The notes under the pieces were generated by a model, which saw only the letters and a program-made list of their open reading frames with translations, made no database searches and was not told the DNA's origin. 64,000 nucleotides of DNA, taken from assembly GCA_963920525.1 (NCBI GenBank), contig OY986436.1:10681001-10745000 (forward strand), written 5' to 3'. A program made the translations under genes and the position numbers. The stretch's first letter is position 1, and every line of letters begins with the position of its first letter. The DNA comes from Dichetophora obliterata. Its lineage: Eukaryota > Arthropoda > Insecta > Diptera > Sciomyzidae. Below are positions 52,919 through 64,000 of the stretch, in pieces.

Positions 52919-54380
52919 ATGCTTATATTAGAGTGGTCCATATTTGTTTTCAGAAGTAATGAATAACGGAAAGGAGTTTTATTTCTTTACAAAACAGAAG
53001 TAAATTGGGAAATCTTTATAAAAAAATATTTATATTAAAACGTGCTACAAGTGATTTTAAAGTTGAAAATATGATTTATATGGGCAAAAGTCGTTTTTTT
53101 TTCAAAAATGAAGAAGATTGGTAAGCATCACGTTCTTCAATTAATTTTTCTAAAAAAAATTAATTTTTCTAAATTTTCATGTTTAATAACGTATTTTTCT
53201 ACAAAATACGTTATTAAACATGAAAATTTGAGAAAAACTACCAGAGTTGTAATATATTAACTTTCGAAAAAAATCGCTAAAATCCAAATTAGACGATCTT
53301 TCAATAAAATACAGTGGTAATATTTTTTAACTTGATTTTTTAAAAAGAATCCTTAAAGTGGCATTGACAAATCCTAGGAACTTGACTTTTTTCAAAAATC
53401 TTTAGTGGCTTTTCTGGCATATCGAACACACAAAAAAAAAAAAAAATCATAACATAATCGGAAGAAAATTAAAAATTTTTTTGAGATATATTAAAGTAAT
53501 TTTATACGAGAACTATATGTTTTTCGATTTTGTATGATTTTTCTTGTGTTTAGCGATCGTTCTTGCGGCGGCAAAAGGGTCTCTTCTAAAAAATGTTTTA
53601 AAAGCCCTACTTGCAGCTACTTTGAACAACTTACCCTGCTTTGAAGCCTAACATACCTTTTTTCAAAATATTTGCTACTAAAAATAATATATTGATATTA
53701 AAATTAAGTCATGACATGACTTAAATGCCGCCTAAATCCGCCTCTGGGCCGACCATTTGACAAAATCGTTTAAATGCCCTTTCCATGCTGAACATAAATC
53801 CGGATATAGCCAGAAAATTTATTTTTTCAGTTATAAAAGATGCCTTTTCACAACAAAAATCTAAAAAGACAGTTCTTAAATAATGTTTTATCTAATATTG
53901 AACTATTTTTTTTTTAATAAACATGTCGTGTATACATTTAATAATTTTTTTAAAGAGGTTGGGGGACCCCAAAAAATTCGTGCCCGGGCCCCTTACGGTC
54001 TCTGAAAGGCCCTGTCTGAACCATTGACGTTTCATAAAAAATTACGTTGTGCTGAAAACATCTAGAGTTTTCAAGATATAACAATAATTTTTATGTCAAA
54101 TTGACGTAAATTTTTCATAATTTACTATTTTTATATAATCACACTTGTAACATAAAAAATGCTTCTTGTAGGGTATTCGTATGAGACGGTGAAAAATGTC
54201 TGAAGTATTTTTTACATATCTTATCAATGTCTAAAATTCCCTTTTACATCATGTTTTACAGTCATGTCTTACAGTTCAGCAGTTATTTAATAAATGCTAT
54301 TTTTACGCTCATGTTTCAGAACGTTTGTTGACTATTCAGGTTGAAAGGGGACTTTCCTCCACCTCTCATGCTTGCGAAAA

Positions 54381-54906
54381 AATGGCTCATTTTGCGAACG
54401 GTCATGTTCGAAGAAATGCTATTGAGCTATTGAGAATTGTCCCTACCCGCTTGCAAAAATTTATCGGTGATGATTAGAGTGGGGCGATTAGAATGAAAGG
54501 AAAAAGTGTTAATGGGCGCTTCGCGTTTCTGATTCTTGGGATTGTACTGAGCAAAAAAGTCCACTAGACCATACGTCTACGGTGAAAATAGAGCTTCCAG
54601 ATTTTGACTTGCAGTTTTTTCTCAGACTTTTGTCACGTTTTTTTTTGGATATTTTGGCCTATAACAGTCAAACCATTGAGATTTTTGTCTTAGTATTGGA
54701 TCGAAAATTTCAACAACACTGTGACTTTTTTCGTGTGACTGTGTAGCTACACCGAGTTTTCTATCAGAAAGTGTATTTGTGAAAATGATTAGTCTCTATG
54801 TTTGAACCAGAAAAAAATTTTGTATATAAATCAACTAAGGTTTTATGAATCATTAGTTCTGATATGGTAGAGTAAAAGGTAATAAATTCGTTCCTTTGTT
54901 CCTTCT
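54381..54906. other. Spacer, nothing recognised
   Basis: No coding frame, repeat or TIR was identified. Confidence 0.4.
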
Positions 54907-55249
54907 CAGTAGTAAATGGACACATGACGTAACAAATTATTTCTTAAATATAATGTAGCTGCAAAGCCTTCAAAGCTTGTTAACAATTTTCAGTAACGTT
55001 TGTTCGAACATGACCGCTAAAACATTGATGACATTTACCTTATACAGTAAGCGACGATAGCAGTAGGTATGCTGCTTATGACACACAAGCATGTTCTTAG
55101 ACAGGAGAGAACATAAAAAAAATTAACGAAAATTCTCTGTACGTCAAAAACATAACGAAAATGATTTTGCACCATTGGGAAGCAGTACACCTGCCGCTAG
55201 ATCTCAACTTAAGAAATAATTGGTTACTTTATGTGTCCATTTACCACTG
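54907..55249. mobile_element. MITE with CAGT(A/G)GTAAATGGACACAT ends
   Basis: The left end CAGTAGTAAATGGACACATG and the right end in reverse complement, CAGTGGTAAATGGACACATA, both continue into AATTATTTCTTAA. A related right-end-like piece (TATTTAAGAAATAGTTGC, GCACTGGGCC) follows at about 55280-55325, perhaps a second partial copy. No TSD is clear. Confidence 0.6.
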
Positions 55250-55904
55250 GGTAGACGTTGAGGCCTCACATCTATATCGTATTTAAGAAATAGTTGCTTA
55301 TGTGATTTCTCAATTTAGCACTGGGCCATAAATAAAAAAAAATTAGTTTCTAATAAAGTAAAAAGTAAAAATAAAATTTTTTTAGAATTATTAAAAAAAC
55401 AGCACTCAATTGAATTCTTCAGGAATCAATAAAAACTTTGTCTAAAATTGTGCCGAATGTTGTTTTAGCTATAAATGAAGACTACGATGTTTTGCTTAAA
55501 GAGGAGTACACTGAAGTGTGTAGATTTTACACAGATTATGGGTCTGCCTTTAAGGAAGCGTTTGCTGAATATGGGCTGAATATGACAAAAATTTGTTGGT
55601 GAGAAATTGAAATATTTAAAAAAAAGTAAATCTGTACTTACTATCATAAAAAAGGGTACTCACGTGTGTTCGGTATCTCAAAGCTTAAGAACGGCAGGCA
55701 CTATTTCAATAATTTTTTATTTATATTTATTTCATTTCTATTGGATAGCTATGGTAACCAGCTATGGTACCCAGCTAAGGTACCCAGTTGGGACATAGGC
55801 TATACAAATTTGCTTATCATAATTTAAATAATTAATTAAAATTAAAAGAGCATAACCATACATTTTCTGTATTCTTATCCTCAGCGAGAAAAAATATATA
55901 TCAT

Positions 55905-56705
55905 TTTAAGCTCTGACACGTCCCATACAACTCAAATCTGCGATATGAAATAGCTTTGAAGTTATAGGCCGCACAGCCTCGGAAATCAGTATTCGATTTC
56001 AATTTACAAATGCAGTTTTACTAATAACATTTTATGGGCGTTGCACCAGGAAGCGTGGTAACTCCCATACAAGAAATCATGCTACCTCCCATACAACTTA
56101 AATTGCGATAACAAATAATTTTGGAATTATAGGTAGCACAGCCTCGGAATTCAACCACAGTTTACCCGTTCCGTTCCCCTGATAACATTTTATGGGCGTT
56201 AGACAAGGAGCGTGGAACTTCCCATAAAACCCAAGTTTGCGATTTCGAATAGATTTTGTAGTTAATATATAGGTCCCACAGCCTCAAAATTCGGTATTCG
56301 ACCACAATTTACACGTGCCGTTTCCCTGATAAAATTTTTTGGGAGTTGTGCAAGGAGGCGTGACACCTGCCGTACAACCCACATTTGCGATATGGAATAG
56401 CTTTGGATTTATTGGTCTTGAGCCTTGAGCGATATGGAATTGCTTTGGATTTATAGGTCTTGAGCCTTGAAGTTCGGTATTCAGTCAAAATTTCAAAGTG
56501 TTTTCCTCTGATAATATTTTATGGGTGTGTTGGACAAGGGGGCGTGAAGCCTACCAAACAACACAAATTTGCGATTTCAAATTGCTTTAGAATAATAGTT
56601 CACACAGTCTCGAAATTCAGCATTCGACCTCAATTTACACGTGCTGTTTCACTGGTAGCATTTTTTGGGCGTTGTAAAAGGTGGCGTGGCACCTTTCAAA
56701 TTTTA
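55905..56705 (+). repeat. ~145-180-bp tandem repeat, five units
   Basis: Units share TGCGATATGAAATAGCTTT, CACAGCCTCG, TTCGGTATTCGACCACAATT, TACACGTGCCGTTTC and ATTTTATGGGCGTTG, the last recurring at about 56029, 56188, 56336, 56516 and 56660. Units vary by indels. It is noncoding. Confidence 0.75.
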
Positions 56706-56904
56706 AACGATATTTCCCTATATATATTTTTTTGCGGCAGCAACTCGCAAAACACAAATTGTTTTTTTATTTTTGAGAGCTAGGCTGTTCATGAGAGAAC
56801 AGAACTTGGGCTTGGTGTTTCGCTGTATCATTAACGAAGCACCCATACAAAGCTCAGAAAGCTTCCAAGGGATTTATATTTTTACGAATTCATGCGTAAC
56901 ACGG

Positions 56905-57261
56905 GGGGTTACACAAGACAGTACTGTTAAGACATTACAAATTTTTACTTACACATACTCATTTTTGCAGCTGGCTGCTACTGTCTGCTCTACTGTCTTA
57001 ACTTATTTGTAGACAGTTGGCGGGACAGTATCTAGGACAGTAGAATTATATTAAGCATATAAAATGACAGAAGATGATAAAATTTAATAGAGTTAAGTGG
57101 AAATTAGCAAAAATTTCTTCATGAAATATAAATTTATTACTATTTTGTCTACTGTCTTGCCAACTGTTTTACTAACTGTCTGGACTCTTATTCACAGACA
57201 CAAAGTTTGACAACTAATACATATTTTTCACTGTCTTAACAGTACTGTCTCGTGTAACCCC
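56905..57261. mobile_element. MITE with GGGGTTACAC(A/G)AGACAGTACT ends
   Basis: The left and right ends are inverted repeats of about 30 bp with one mismatch (GGGGTTACACAAGACAGTAC against GGGGTTACACGAGACAGTAC, both continuing TGTTAAGACA). TACTGTCT/AGACAGT words are frequent inside. It is 357 bp long; no TSD could be assigned. Confidence 0.7.
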
Positions 57262-57540
57262 TGTGTAAATGTTACTAATACCTGATCTAGCACTTACTAC
57301 GATGTAGATATTCGTATACAAAAATAAAATAATTCGTATTAGTGCATTGTACAAATGATTGTGTACATATAAATAATAATATTCGTAAATTTCTCGTAAA
57401 TTTCGTAGTATTTACTAATGCTTTCGTACTATTTACGAATGAAAAATTATATTTGTAGAACAAATTCATTCGTAGGTTGACCGTACGAATTATTCGTAGA
57501 ATGTACGAACTGTTAGTTGAGTTTAAAAAATTTAAAACCG

Positions 57541-57690
57541 AAATTGTTTAGCCTGGTTTGTAAAACAACTGCAGAATATAAGGAACTGTTGTATGATTGT
57601 CAAGTGGCTTTAGCCTGCTGGTAGAGTGCGTGGCCCGTAAGCTCTTTAGCTCTCTGGCTCTCTGGCTCTTTAGCCGAGTGTGCGCAGTTT
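57541..57690 (+). repeat. SINE-like fragment (head region)
   Basis: AACTGCAGAATATAAGGAAC, a TGTATGATTGT phrase and GGTAGAGTGCGTGGCCCGTA closely match 59180-59260. A CTCTGGCTCTTTAGC triplication follows. The B box is missing here. Confidence 0.5.
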
Positions 57691-57791
57691 AGTAAGCTTG
57701 ACTTTCATATACAATATATTTTTTTAATTGATATTTAATATTTGTTATAAAAATTTTTTGTAACAAAAGAGAGAATCGAATATATTTGAAT

Positions 57792-58943
57792 CATGGCAGA
57801 ATAACCAGGTAGGCTCACTGGAAACATGCTCTCTACGACAAATAAAACAATAACAAATGCGTAGCTATAATGTCAAAATATATTTTGTCAATTCAAAGCA
57901 GCCGTACATAGCGACACAAACAAATTGGTTACTGAACATTCTAACTAGTAGTCAAATGAAAATTTTATTAAAAGTTAATTTTTATTTGCTTTGTTTACAG
58001 CCAAAATGCAATTAATTCTGTATTATAACTATAAACACAGCTCATTTTATTAAATTTGTAATGATTTTAATAAAATTTTTTTATATTTTCACACAAAAAA
58101 TCTGGGTACTTGCTTGTTTATACGGTTACGAGTAAATTATACATCCATATGGCTGAACGAATAAAAATAAATTGTCAATAGTGACATTATAGCTACGCCA
58201 ATGTTTTGTTCTCTCGTTTTTTGCTCTCCGAATTGCATCTACCTGGTTATTCTGCCCATGGCAAAATAACCAGGTAGATGCAATTCGGAGAGCAAAAAAC
58301 GAGAGAGCAAAATATTGGCGTAGCTATAATGTCACTATTGACAATTTATGTTTATTCGTTCAACCATATGGATGTATAATTGACTTGTAACCGTATAAAT
58401 CAATTGAGTACAGGTTTTATGTATGAACATGTAAGAAAACTAAACAAAAATCTTAAAAATTTCATAAAATGAGCCGTGTTTAAAACTATAATACATAATT
58501 AATTGTAGTTTAGCCTTAAATGAAGCAAATGAAAGTTTACTTTTAATATAATTTTCATTCGATTACTTATTTCGATTGTGTAGTAACCAATTGTGTAGCT
58601 ATGTACGGCTGATTTAAACTGTCATAATATATTTTGACAAGTGAAATTGCTGTTGGAAAACATAAAATTTATTTAATAAAATCGACGATTGTTTGCTTAT
58701 TTTATCGTTCTGGAACGGAAGCTAACAATTAATGAACTGTTTTCGAATTATCGCGACGGGACTAAGTTATAGGCAGTCCAGAAAATCCATAGTCAAAACA
58801 GAATAAATAAGTAAGTAAAAATTGATAACATTTTCAAAACAGCTCATTTTGACGTTATAATTACGCCTTTGTTATTGTTTTGTTGTCGGAGAGATCGTAT
58901 TTCTAGTGCATCTACCTGGTTATTCTGCCATGATTCTGCCATG
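57792..58943. mobile_element. Compound foldback element, 9-bp TSD
   Basis: The outer ends CATGGCAGAATAACCAGG (57792) and its mirror (ending 58932) are followed on the right by an extra 11 bp repeating the tip (to 58943). TATTTGAAT, 9 bp, flanks the whole at 57783-57791 and 58944-58952. At the centre (58258-58260) two more copies of the tip meet head to head, and sequence on either side is inverted-repeat for about 380 bp. Outer TIR similarity extends about 95 bp. It looks like two copies joined as a giant palindrome. Confidence 0.8.
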
Positions 58944-59113
58944 TATTTGAATAATAATTTTTCGTTTTTTGACAATTTGATTTTTAAAAACAATAGTTTT
59001 AAATAAAAAATTTAAAGAGTACATATTAACAAGTAGAATTACAATACAAAGTAAGTGAAACTGTGAATGTGAAGTACATGCTTGGTTATATGGATGTTAA
59101 GTAAATCGTTAAT

Positions 59114-59300
59114 GCATTAATGTGAGCACCACACCGAGGTTCGAACCCCAGCTCAGACAGGATTTTTTTTGCTGGATTATCGAACAACTACAGAATATAA
59201 GGAACTGTATGATTGTAAAGTGGTTATAGGCTACTGGTGGAGTGCGTGGCCCATAAGCTAAAGAGCAGAGGTTCCAACCCCAGCTCAGACAGCATTTTTT
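59114..59300 (+). mobile_element. tRNA-like SINE pieces, tandem
   Basis: Two copies of a 3' half with a B-box-like GAGGTTCGAACCCCAGCTCA (near 59131) and GAGGTTCCAACCCCAGCTC (near 59269) each end in GACAG and poly(T). The second is preceded by an A-box-like TAGGCTACTGGTGGAGTGC. This family differs from the tRNA-Asp SINE. The exact ends and parental tRNA are unclear. Confidence 0.5.
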
Positions 59301-59499
59301 TTCGTTATTAGATATTATGATCATTCGTAAATATAAAAAATATATTCGTACAATATACATTTATTTTTGTACGAATACGAATAAAATATTCGTAATATGC
59401 ACTTAAATACGTTGATTTTACGAATCCTATTCTACGAATATACTACGAATAAAATTCGTAAAATGGACGCAGCTATTAGTAATATTTACACACAAATAT

Positions 59500-60440
59500 T
59501 TTTGAGTGATGGAACACATCAATTCATTTATAACGTAGGACTGGATTCAAGTTTTTACAGATGGCTAAAAATATGTCAATGGAGCTGCACTTGCTGTGGT
59601 TGATATCAATGGATCCATACGAGTGCACGGACTTCTCCCATCAATTGCAAATTCTTTTGACTGTGAAGTACAAGTGATACTTTCTGCTCTTATTTTGGTT
59701 AAAACTACTAAAGGGAAATTAATCATATGTACTAATAGTCTATAGGTATTCATTGCTACAAGAAGTCAAACCAACAACTCTGATCCAATCAACGCAATAA
59801 GACAATTATTTATAGAAATGCAACAAAAGTCAAAACATAATTTTGACAGGATTCCTAGTCACGTTGGGATAACTTGAAATGAACTCGCTTACCTTGATGC
59901 TAATCTTGCTGTGAAATCACCCCTACTCACCTTTGTGCCATTTCCAAAACAATTCATTGGACAATTTTCTATAAAATATCACAATGAAAAAATAATTAAT
60001 GACACCCATAACTATAAAAAAGTAAATCCTAACAGACAAGTCTACAAACTTCCCACCTCCACAACAACTATAATGAACAAATGCTTTACAAGACTTCGAC
60101 TTGATCATACATAACTCATGATTATATTTTGAGAAAAGAAACACAGCCCATATGTCATTTCTGTCAATCTACCCCTATTACAAATATCCCCATATCCCTA
60201 AAGCATGTCCTCTTCTCAACACTAAAAGACACAATTTCTTTATAAATTCAAATCCTACAGACCTCCTTTGTGAATTTAGTGATCAAAACATAAGAACTTT
60301 TTACCATTTTTGTAAGTAATATCCAAATGCACAATTTAATTTAAAAATTTTAGACAACGAGCCGATAGCCCTGATGCTAGTGTTTCTTTAATTATAATTG
60401 TAATTGTAATTAAATGTAGTTAAATAAATAAAATAGAAAT
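59500..60440 (+). pseudogene. I-like LINE 3' end: RNase H and Cys-His tail
   Basis: The plus strand reads GAALAVVDINGSIRVHGLLP, then INAIRQLFIEMQQKSKH and IPSHVGIT with NELAYLDANLA after a stop (RNase H His/Asp motif), then LRKETQPICHFCQSTP (zinc-binding tail). Several stops and frame changes break it. The end near 60390-60440 is a TAATTG/AAATAA-rich tail, as in I-type elements. The RT and endonuclease are absent, a typical 5' truncation. Confidence 0.7.
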
Positions 60441-60589
60441 ATTTAAGGAGAAGCTCGTTTTAACTCACAGATTTTTATGATATCACTCAACCCCAAATAA
60501 AAAGTTTTCACGAATACGTTGCTATTACTTTTAAATGTCATTGATCATATGATATAATTGTAAAATTAAAACATTTCAGCATTGTGTCA

Positions 60590-61180
60590 TGTGCGCCACT
60601 TTGTATTTTGTATTCTGCACTTTTCACTTAGTGCAAGTGCAAGTATATTAACACTTTGCATTTAGCATTTTGCACTTAGTACTTTTTCTATTTTCGCATT
60701 GCATTTTGCACTTTTGGTTTTGTAATTTTCACTTTTCATTTTGAATTTTGCACTTTTCATTTTGGTTTATGAACTTTCGACTTCGCATTTTGCATTTTGC
60801 ACTTTTTACTTTGTACTTTTCTATTTTTGCTTTGCATTTTGCACTTTTCGTTTGACCTTTTTACTTTACGTTTTGCATTTTTCATTTTGTGCTATGCAAT
60901 TTTTGCTTTTCTCTTCTCATTTTGAATTCTCTTCTAACCTTGCATTTATCATTTTTCACTTTGTGCTTGATTCTTTTTTTATGTTCCCTTTGCAATTTCG
61001 ACTTTTGGTTTTAATCTTTCCCCTTTGCATTTGGCACTGCTCACTTTTAATCTACTCAATACTTTTCCATTTTCATTTTGCATTTTTCACTTTTCACTTT
61101 GCAGACAAAAACCTTTCACTTTTAATTTTTTTTTACTTTTAATTTGAATTTTTTTTTTCACTTTTAACTTTGCATCTAAC
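60590..61180 (+). repeat. CATTTTGCACTTTT minisatellite
   Basis: Degenerate units of about 10-15 bp built from GCATTTTGCACTTTT and TTTTCACTTTGCATTT run for nearly 600 bp. The 133-codon Phe-rich frame is a repeat artefact. Confidence 0.8.
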
Positions 61181-61192
61181 CAGGGACCGTAA

Positions 61193-61475
61193 CGGTTATG
61201 ATTTTTTTCCAAAAAGTCAACAAATAATCGTTATTTTTTGACCGACTTTATTTCGGTCAAAAATAAAAGTTAAAATTTGACTTATTTTGATCAAAAATAA
61301 AGGTGAAAAATTTGACTTATATTTTTTGATCAAAATTGACTTTCGATAAAAAATAAAAGTTATAATTTGACTTTTATTTTTTCGATCAAATATAACTGGT
61401 AAAAATTAAATTTTATTTTTACAATAAAAGATAACAGTTAAAATTTTAATTTTATTTTTTCGATTAATAATAATA
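61193..61475. repeat. GATCAAAAATAAAA short-repeat block
   Basis: It starts CAGGGACCGTAACGGTTATG and repeats ATTTTTTGATCAAAAT, AAAAATAAAAGTTAAAATTT and GACTTTTATTTTTTCGATC in both orientations. It resembles the block at 11240. It may be the end of a hAT-like element, but no partner end was found. Confidence 0.45.
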
Positions 61476-61670
61476 ATTAATAAATTATAATTATGTATAT
61501 AAATAAATATATCATACACTTAAATAATTATTGTTCTTTTACTCTTATTCGTAGCATTTTTGCAAAGAGAAAAAAACATTAGTATCGATCTTCATATTGT
61601 TGCGTATCGTTATTTAAATAACATCGCTTACTTGCTTATCATTGCACATTGTGTTTTCATTCATTTCGCA

Positions 61671-63873
61671 TATCATATCATATCATATCATATCATATCA
61701 TATCATATCATATCATATCATATCATATCATATCATATCATATCATATCATATCATATCATATCATATCATATCATATCATATCATATCATATCATATCA
61801 TATCATATCATATCATATCATATCATATCATATCATATCATATCATATCATATCATATCATATCATATCATATCATATCATATCATATCATATCATATCA
61901 TATCATATCATATCATATCATATCATATCATATCATATCATATCATATCATATCATATCATATCATATCATATCATATCATATCATATCATATCATATCA
62001 TATCATATCATATCATATCATATCATATCATATCATATCATATCATATCATATCATATCATATCATATCATATCATATCATATCATATCATATCATATCA
62101 TATCATATCATATCATATCATATCATATCATATCATATCATATCATATCATATCATATCATATCATATCATATCATATCATATCATATCATATCATATCA
62201 TATCATATCATATCATATCATATCATATCATATCATATCATATCATATCATATCATATCATATCATATCATATCATATCATATCATATCATATCATATCA
62301 TATCATATCATATCATATCATATCATATCATATCATATCATATCATATCATATCATATCAAATCATATCATATCATATCATATCATATCATATCATATCA
62401 TATCATATCATATCATATCATATCATATCATATCATATCATATCATATCATATCATATCATATCATATCATATCATATCATATCATATCATATCATATCA
62501 TATCATATCATATCATATCATATCATATCATATCATATCATATCATATCATATCATATCATATCATATCATATCATATCATATCATATCATATCATATCA
62601 TATCATATCATATCATATCATATCATATCATATCATATCATATCATATCATATCATATCATATCATATCATATCATATCATATCATATCATATCATATCA
62701 TATCATATCATATCATATCATATCATATCATATCATATCATATCATATCATATCATATCATATCATATCATATCATATCATATCATATCATATCATGTCA
62801 TGTCATGTCATGTCATGTCATGTCGTGTCATGTCATGTCATGTCATGTCATGTCATGTCGTGTCATGTCATGTCATGTCATGTCATGTCATGTCGTGTCA
62901 TATTATATCATATCATGTCATATCATGTCATGTCATATCATATCATATCATATCATATCATATCATATCATATCATATCATATCATATCATATCATATCA
63001 TGTCATGTCATGTCATGTCATGTCATGTCATATCATGTCATGTCATGTCATGTCATGTCGTGTCATGTCATGTCATGTCATGTCATGTCATGTCATGTCA
63101 TGTCATGTCATGTCATGTCATGTCGTGTCATGTCATGTCATGTCATGTCATGTCATGTCATGTCGTGTCATATTATATCATATCATGTCATATCATATCA
63201 TATCTTATCATATCATGTCATATCATGTCATGTCATATCATATCATATCATATCATATCATATCATATCATATCATATCATATCATATCATGTCATGTCA
63301 TGTCATGTCATGTCATGTCATGTAATGTCATGTCATGTCATGTCATGACATATCATATATCATATCATATCATATCATATCATATCATATAATATCATAT
63401 CATATCATATCATATCATATCATATCATATCATATCATAACATATCATATCATATCATATCATATCATATCATATCATATCATATCATATCATATCATAT
63501 CATATCATATCATATCATATCATATCATATCATATCATATCATATCATATCATATCATATCATATCATATCATATCATATCATATCATATCATATCATAT
63601 CATATCATATCATATCATATCATATCATATCATATCATATCATATCATATCATATCATATCATATCATATCATATCATATCATATCATATCATATCATAT
63701 CATATCATATCATATCATATCATATCATATCATATCATATCATATCATATCATATCATATCATATCATATCATATCATATCATATCATATCATATCATAT
63801 CATATCATATCATATCATATCATATCATATCATATCATATCATATCATATAATATCATATATCATATCATATA
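61671..63873 (+). repeat. TATCA pentamer satellite with TGTCA subdomains
   Basis: About 2.2 kb of TATCA units. TGTCA variants cluster at about 62796-62900, 62996-63170 and 63291-63347, with rare TGTCG units. A mixed stretch around CGTGTCATATTATATCA recurs with an offset of 270 bp (62901 and 63171), showing segmental duplication inside the array. The 200-610-codon HIISY frames are artefacts: 5-bp units leave all three forward frames open. Confidence 0.97.
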
Positions 63874-64000
63874 TCTATTTGTGTTTATATACAATTATGT
63901 ATATGGGACATTCTTTGTGAAAACAGACACAAAAAGAACAATCGTGCTCATATGAATATGATAGTTTCCAAACAACAATTTAACATAAAAGATAATTTTT
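63874..64000. other. Window end, nothing recognised
   Basis: Short AT-rich tail after the pentamer satellite. No feature was supported. Confidence 0.4.

Larger units (their letters stand above)
51441..54014. mobile_element. hAT element with 8-bp TSD, carrying a nested hAT
   Basis: The ends CAGGCCCTATTAGAG and, in reverse complement, CAGGGCCTTTCAGAG match in 12 of 15 positions, with GGGGCC-rich subterminal sequence on both sides. The perfect 8-bp TSD TCTGAACC lies at 51433-51440 and 54015-54022. A short transposase-like relic is inside. The element inserted into the 530-bp tandem array. Confidence 0.85.
49190..54380 (+). repeat. ~530-bp tandem array, interrupted by hAT elements
   Basis: The phrase GTAGGGTATCCGTAAGAGAT occurs (with variants) at 49448, 49971, 50502 and 54168. 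Other shared phrases are TTGTACTGAGAAAAG, TTTACTATTTGTAAG, TTCACCATCACAATAT and CATATTTCAGGTCA. Spacing is 523 and 531 bp; the last gap shrinks to about 1084 bp, or two units, once the 2574-bp insertion and its 8-bp TSD are removed. At least five units are inferred, one strongly diverged. No coding sequence was seen. Confidence 0.8.
57262..59492. mobile_element. Possible larger element with TGTGTAAAT(A/G)TTACTAATA ends
   Basis: TGTGTAAATGTTACTAATA at 57262 is mirrored by TATTAGTAATATTTACACA ending at 59492. Both subterminal regions (57290-57500 and 59325-59465) are packed with ACGAAT/ATTCGT words. The compound foldback at 57792 and SINE-like pieces lie inside. The lack of a TSD leaves the boundary uncertain. 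Confidence 0.45.

Noticed and set aside
60741..61142. 133-codon Phe-rich frame
   Set aside because: Product of the CATTTTGCACTTTT minisatellite.
61560..63955. Four very long open frames (206-610 codons) encoding HIISY repeats
   Set aside because: They are translations of a TATCA pentamer array, open in all three forward frames; not genes.

Overview
The window looks like AT-rich nuclear DNA from a higher (brachyceran, probably calyptrate) fly. The evidence is an ELAV/Hu-family gene best recognised as Rbp9, with spliced exons and long introns, surrounded by insect transposable elements, short inverted-repeat elements (MITEs) and satellite DNA. There is no prokaryotic gene organisation, CRISPR array or operon. 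Most long ORFs are artefacts of simple repeats; only a few reflect real coding history.

Layout. 1-2.7 kb: unassigned sequence, then a frameshifted non-LTR retrotransposon ORF1 plus the first codons of its ORF2 (minus strand). 3.2-9.2 kb: a TTAA-flanked element with 17-bp terminal inverted repeats (TIRs), itself split by a pogo-like element (TA-flanked) that carries further repeats. 9.3-16.2 kb: five exons of Rbp9 (end of RRM1, RRM2, linker, RRM3) on the plus strand; the 5' exons lie outside the window. The introns hold a GA-rich array and a tRNA-Asp-derived SINE. 16.2-16.8 kb: the reading frame stays open for 190 codons after the Rbp9 stop. 18.5-23.5 kb: hAT-like and other MITEs and a second SINE. 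23.75-29.65 kb: a decayed piggyBac-type transposon split by a 4.1-kb non-LTR retrotransposon with an intact 1214-aa ORF2 and a perfect 15-bp target-site duplication (TSD). 32-37.3 kb: a LINE 3' fragment, then MITEs and a foldback repeat. 37.6-39.9 kb: a 92-bp satellite with higher-order duplication. 40-48.5 kb: a LINE RT relic, MITEs, an AAGCTT-rich repeat domain and one possible terminal exon. 49.2-54.4 kb: a ~530-bp tandem array invaded by a hAT element, which was itself invaded by a second hAT element. 55.9-61.5 kb: tandem repeats, a compound foldback, SINE pieces, an I-like LINE 3' end and minisatellites. 61.7-63.9 kb: a TATCA pentamer satellite.

Only Rbp9 and the LINE ORF2 look like functional protein-coding sequence. 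Rbp9 is expected to be a neuronal/germline RNA-binding regulator of splicing, 3' ends and stability. The rest is a layered record of transposition: several insertions can be ordered in time by their TSDs. All family calls were made by eye; no alignment or database search was run.
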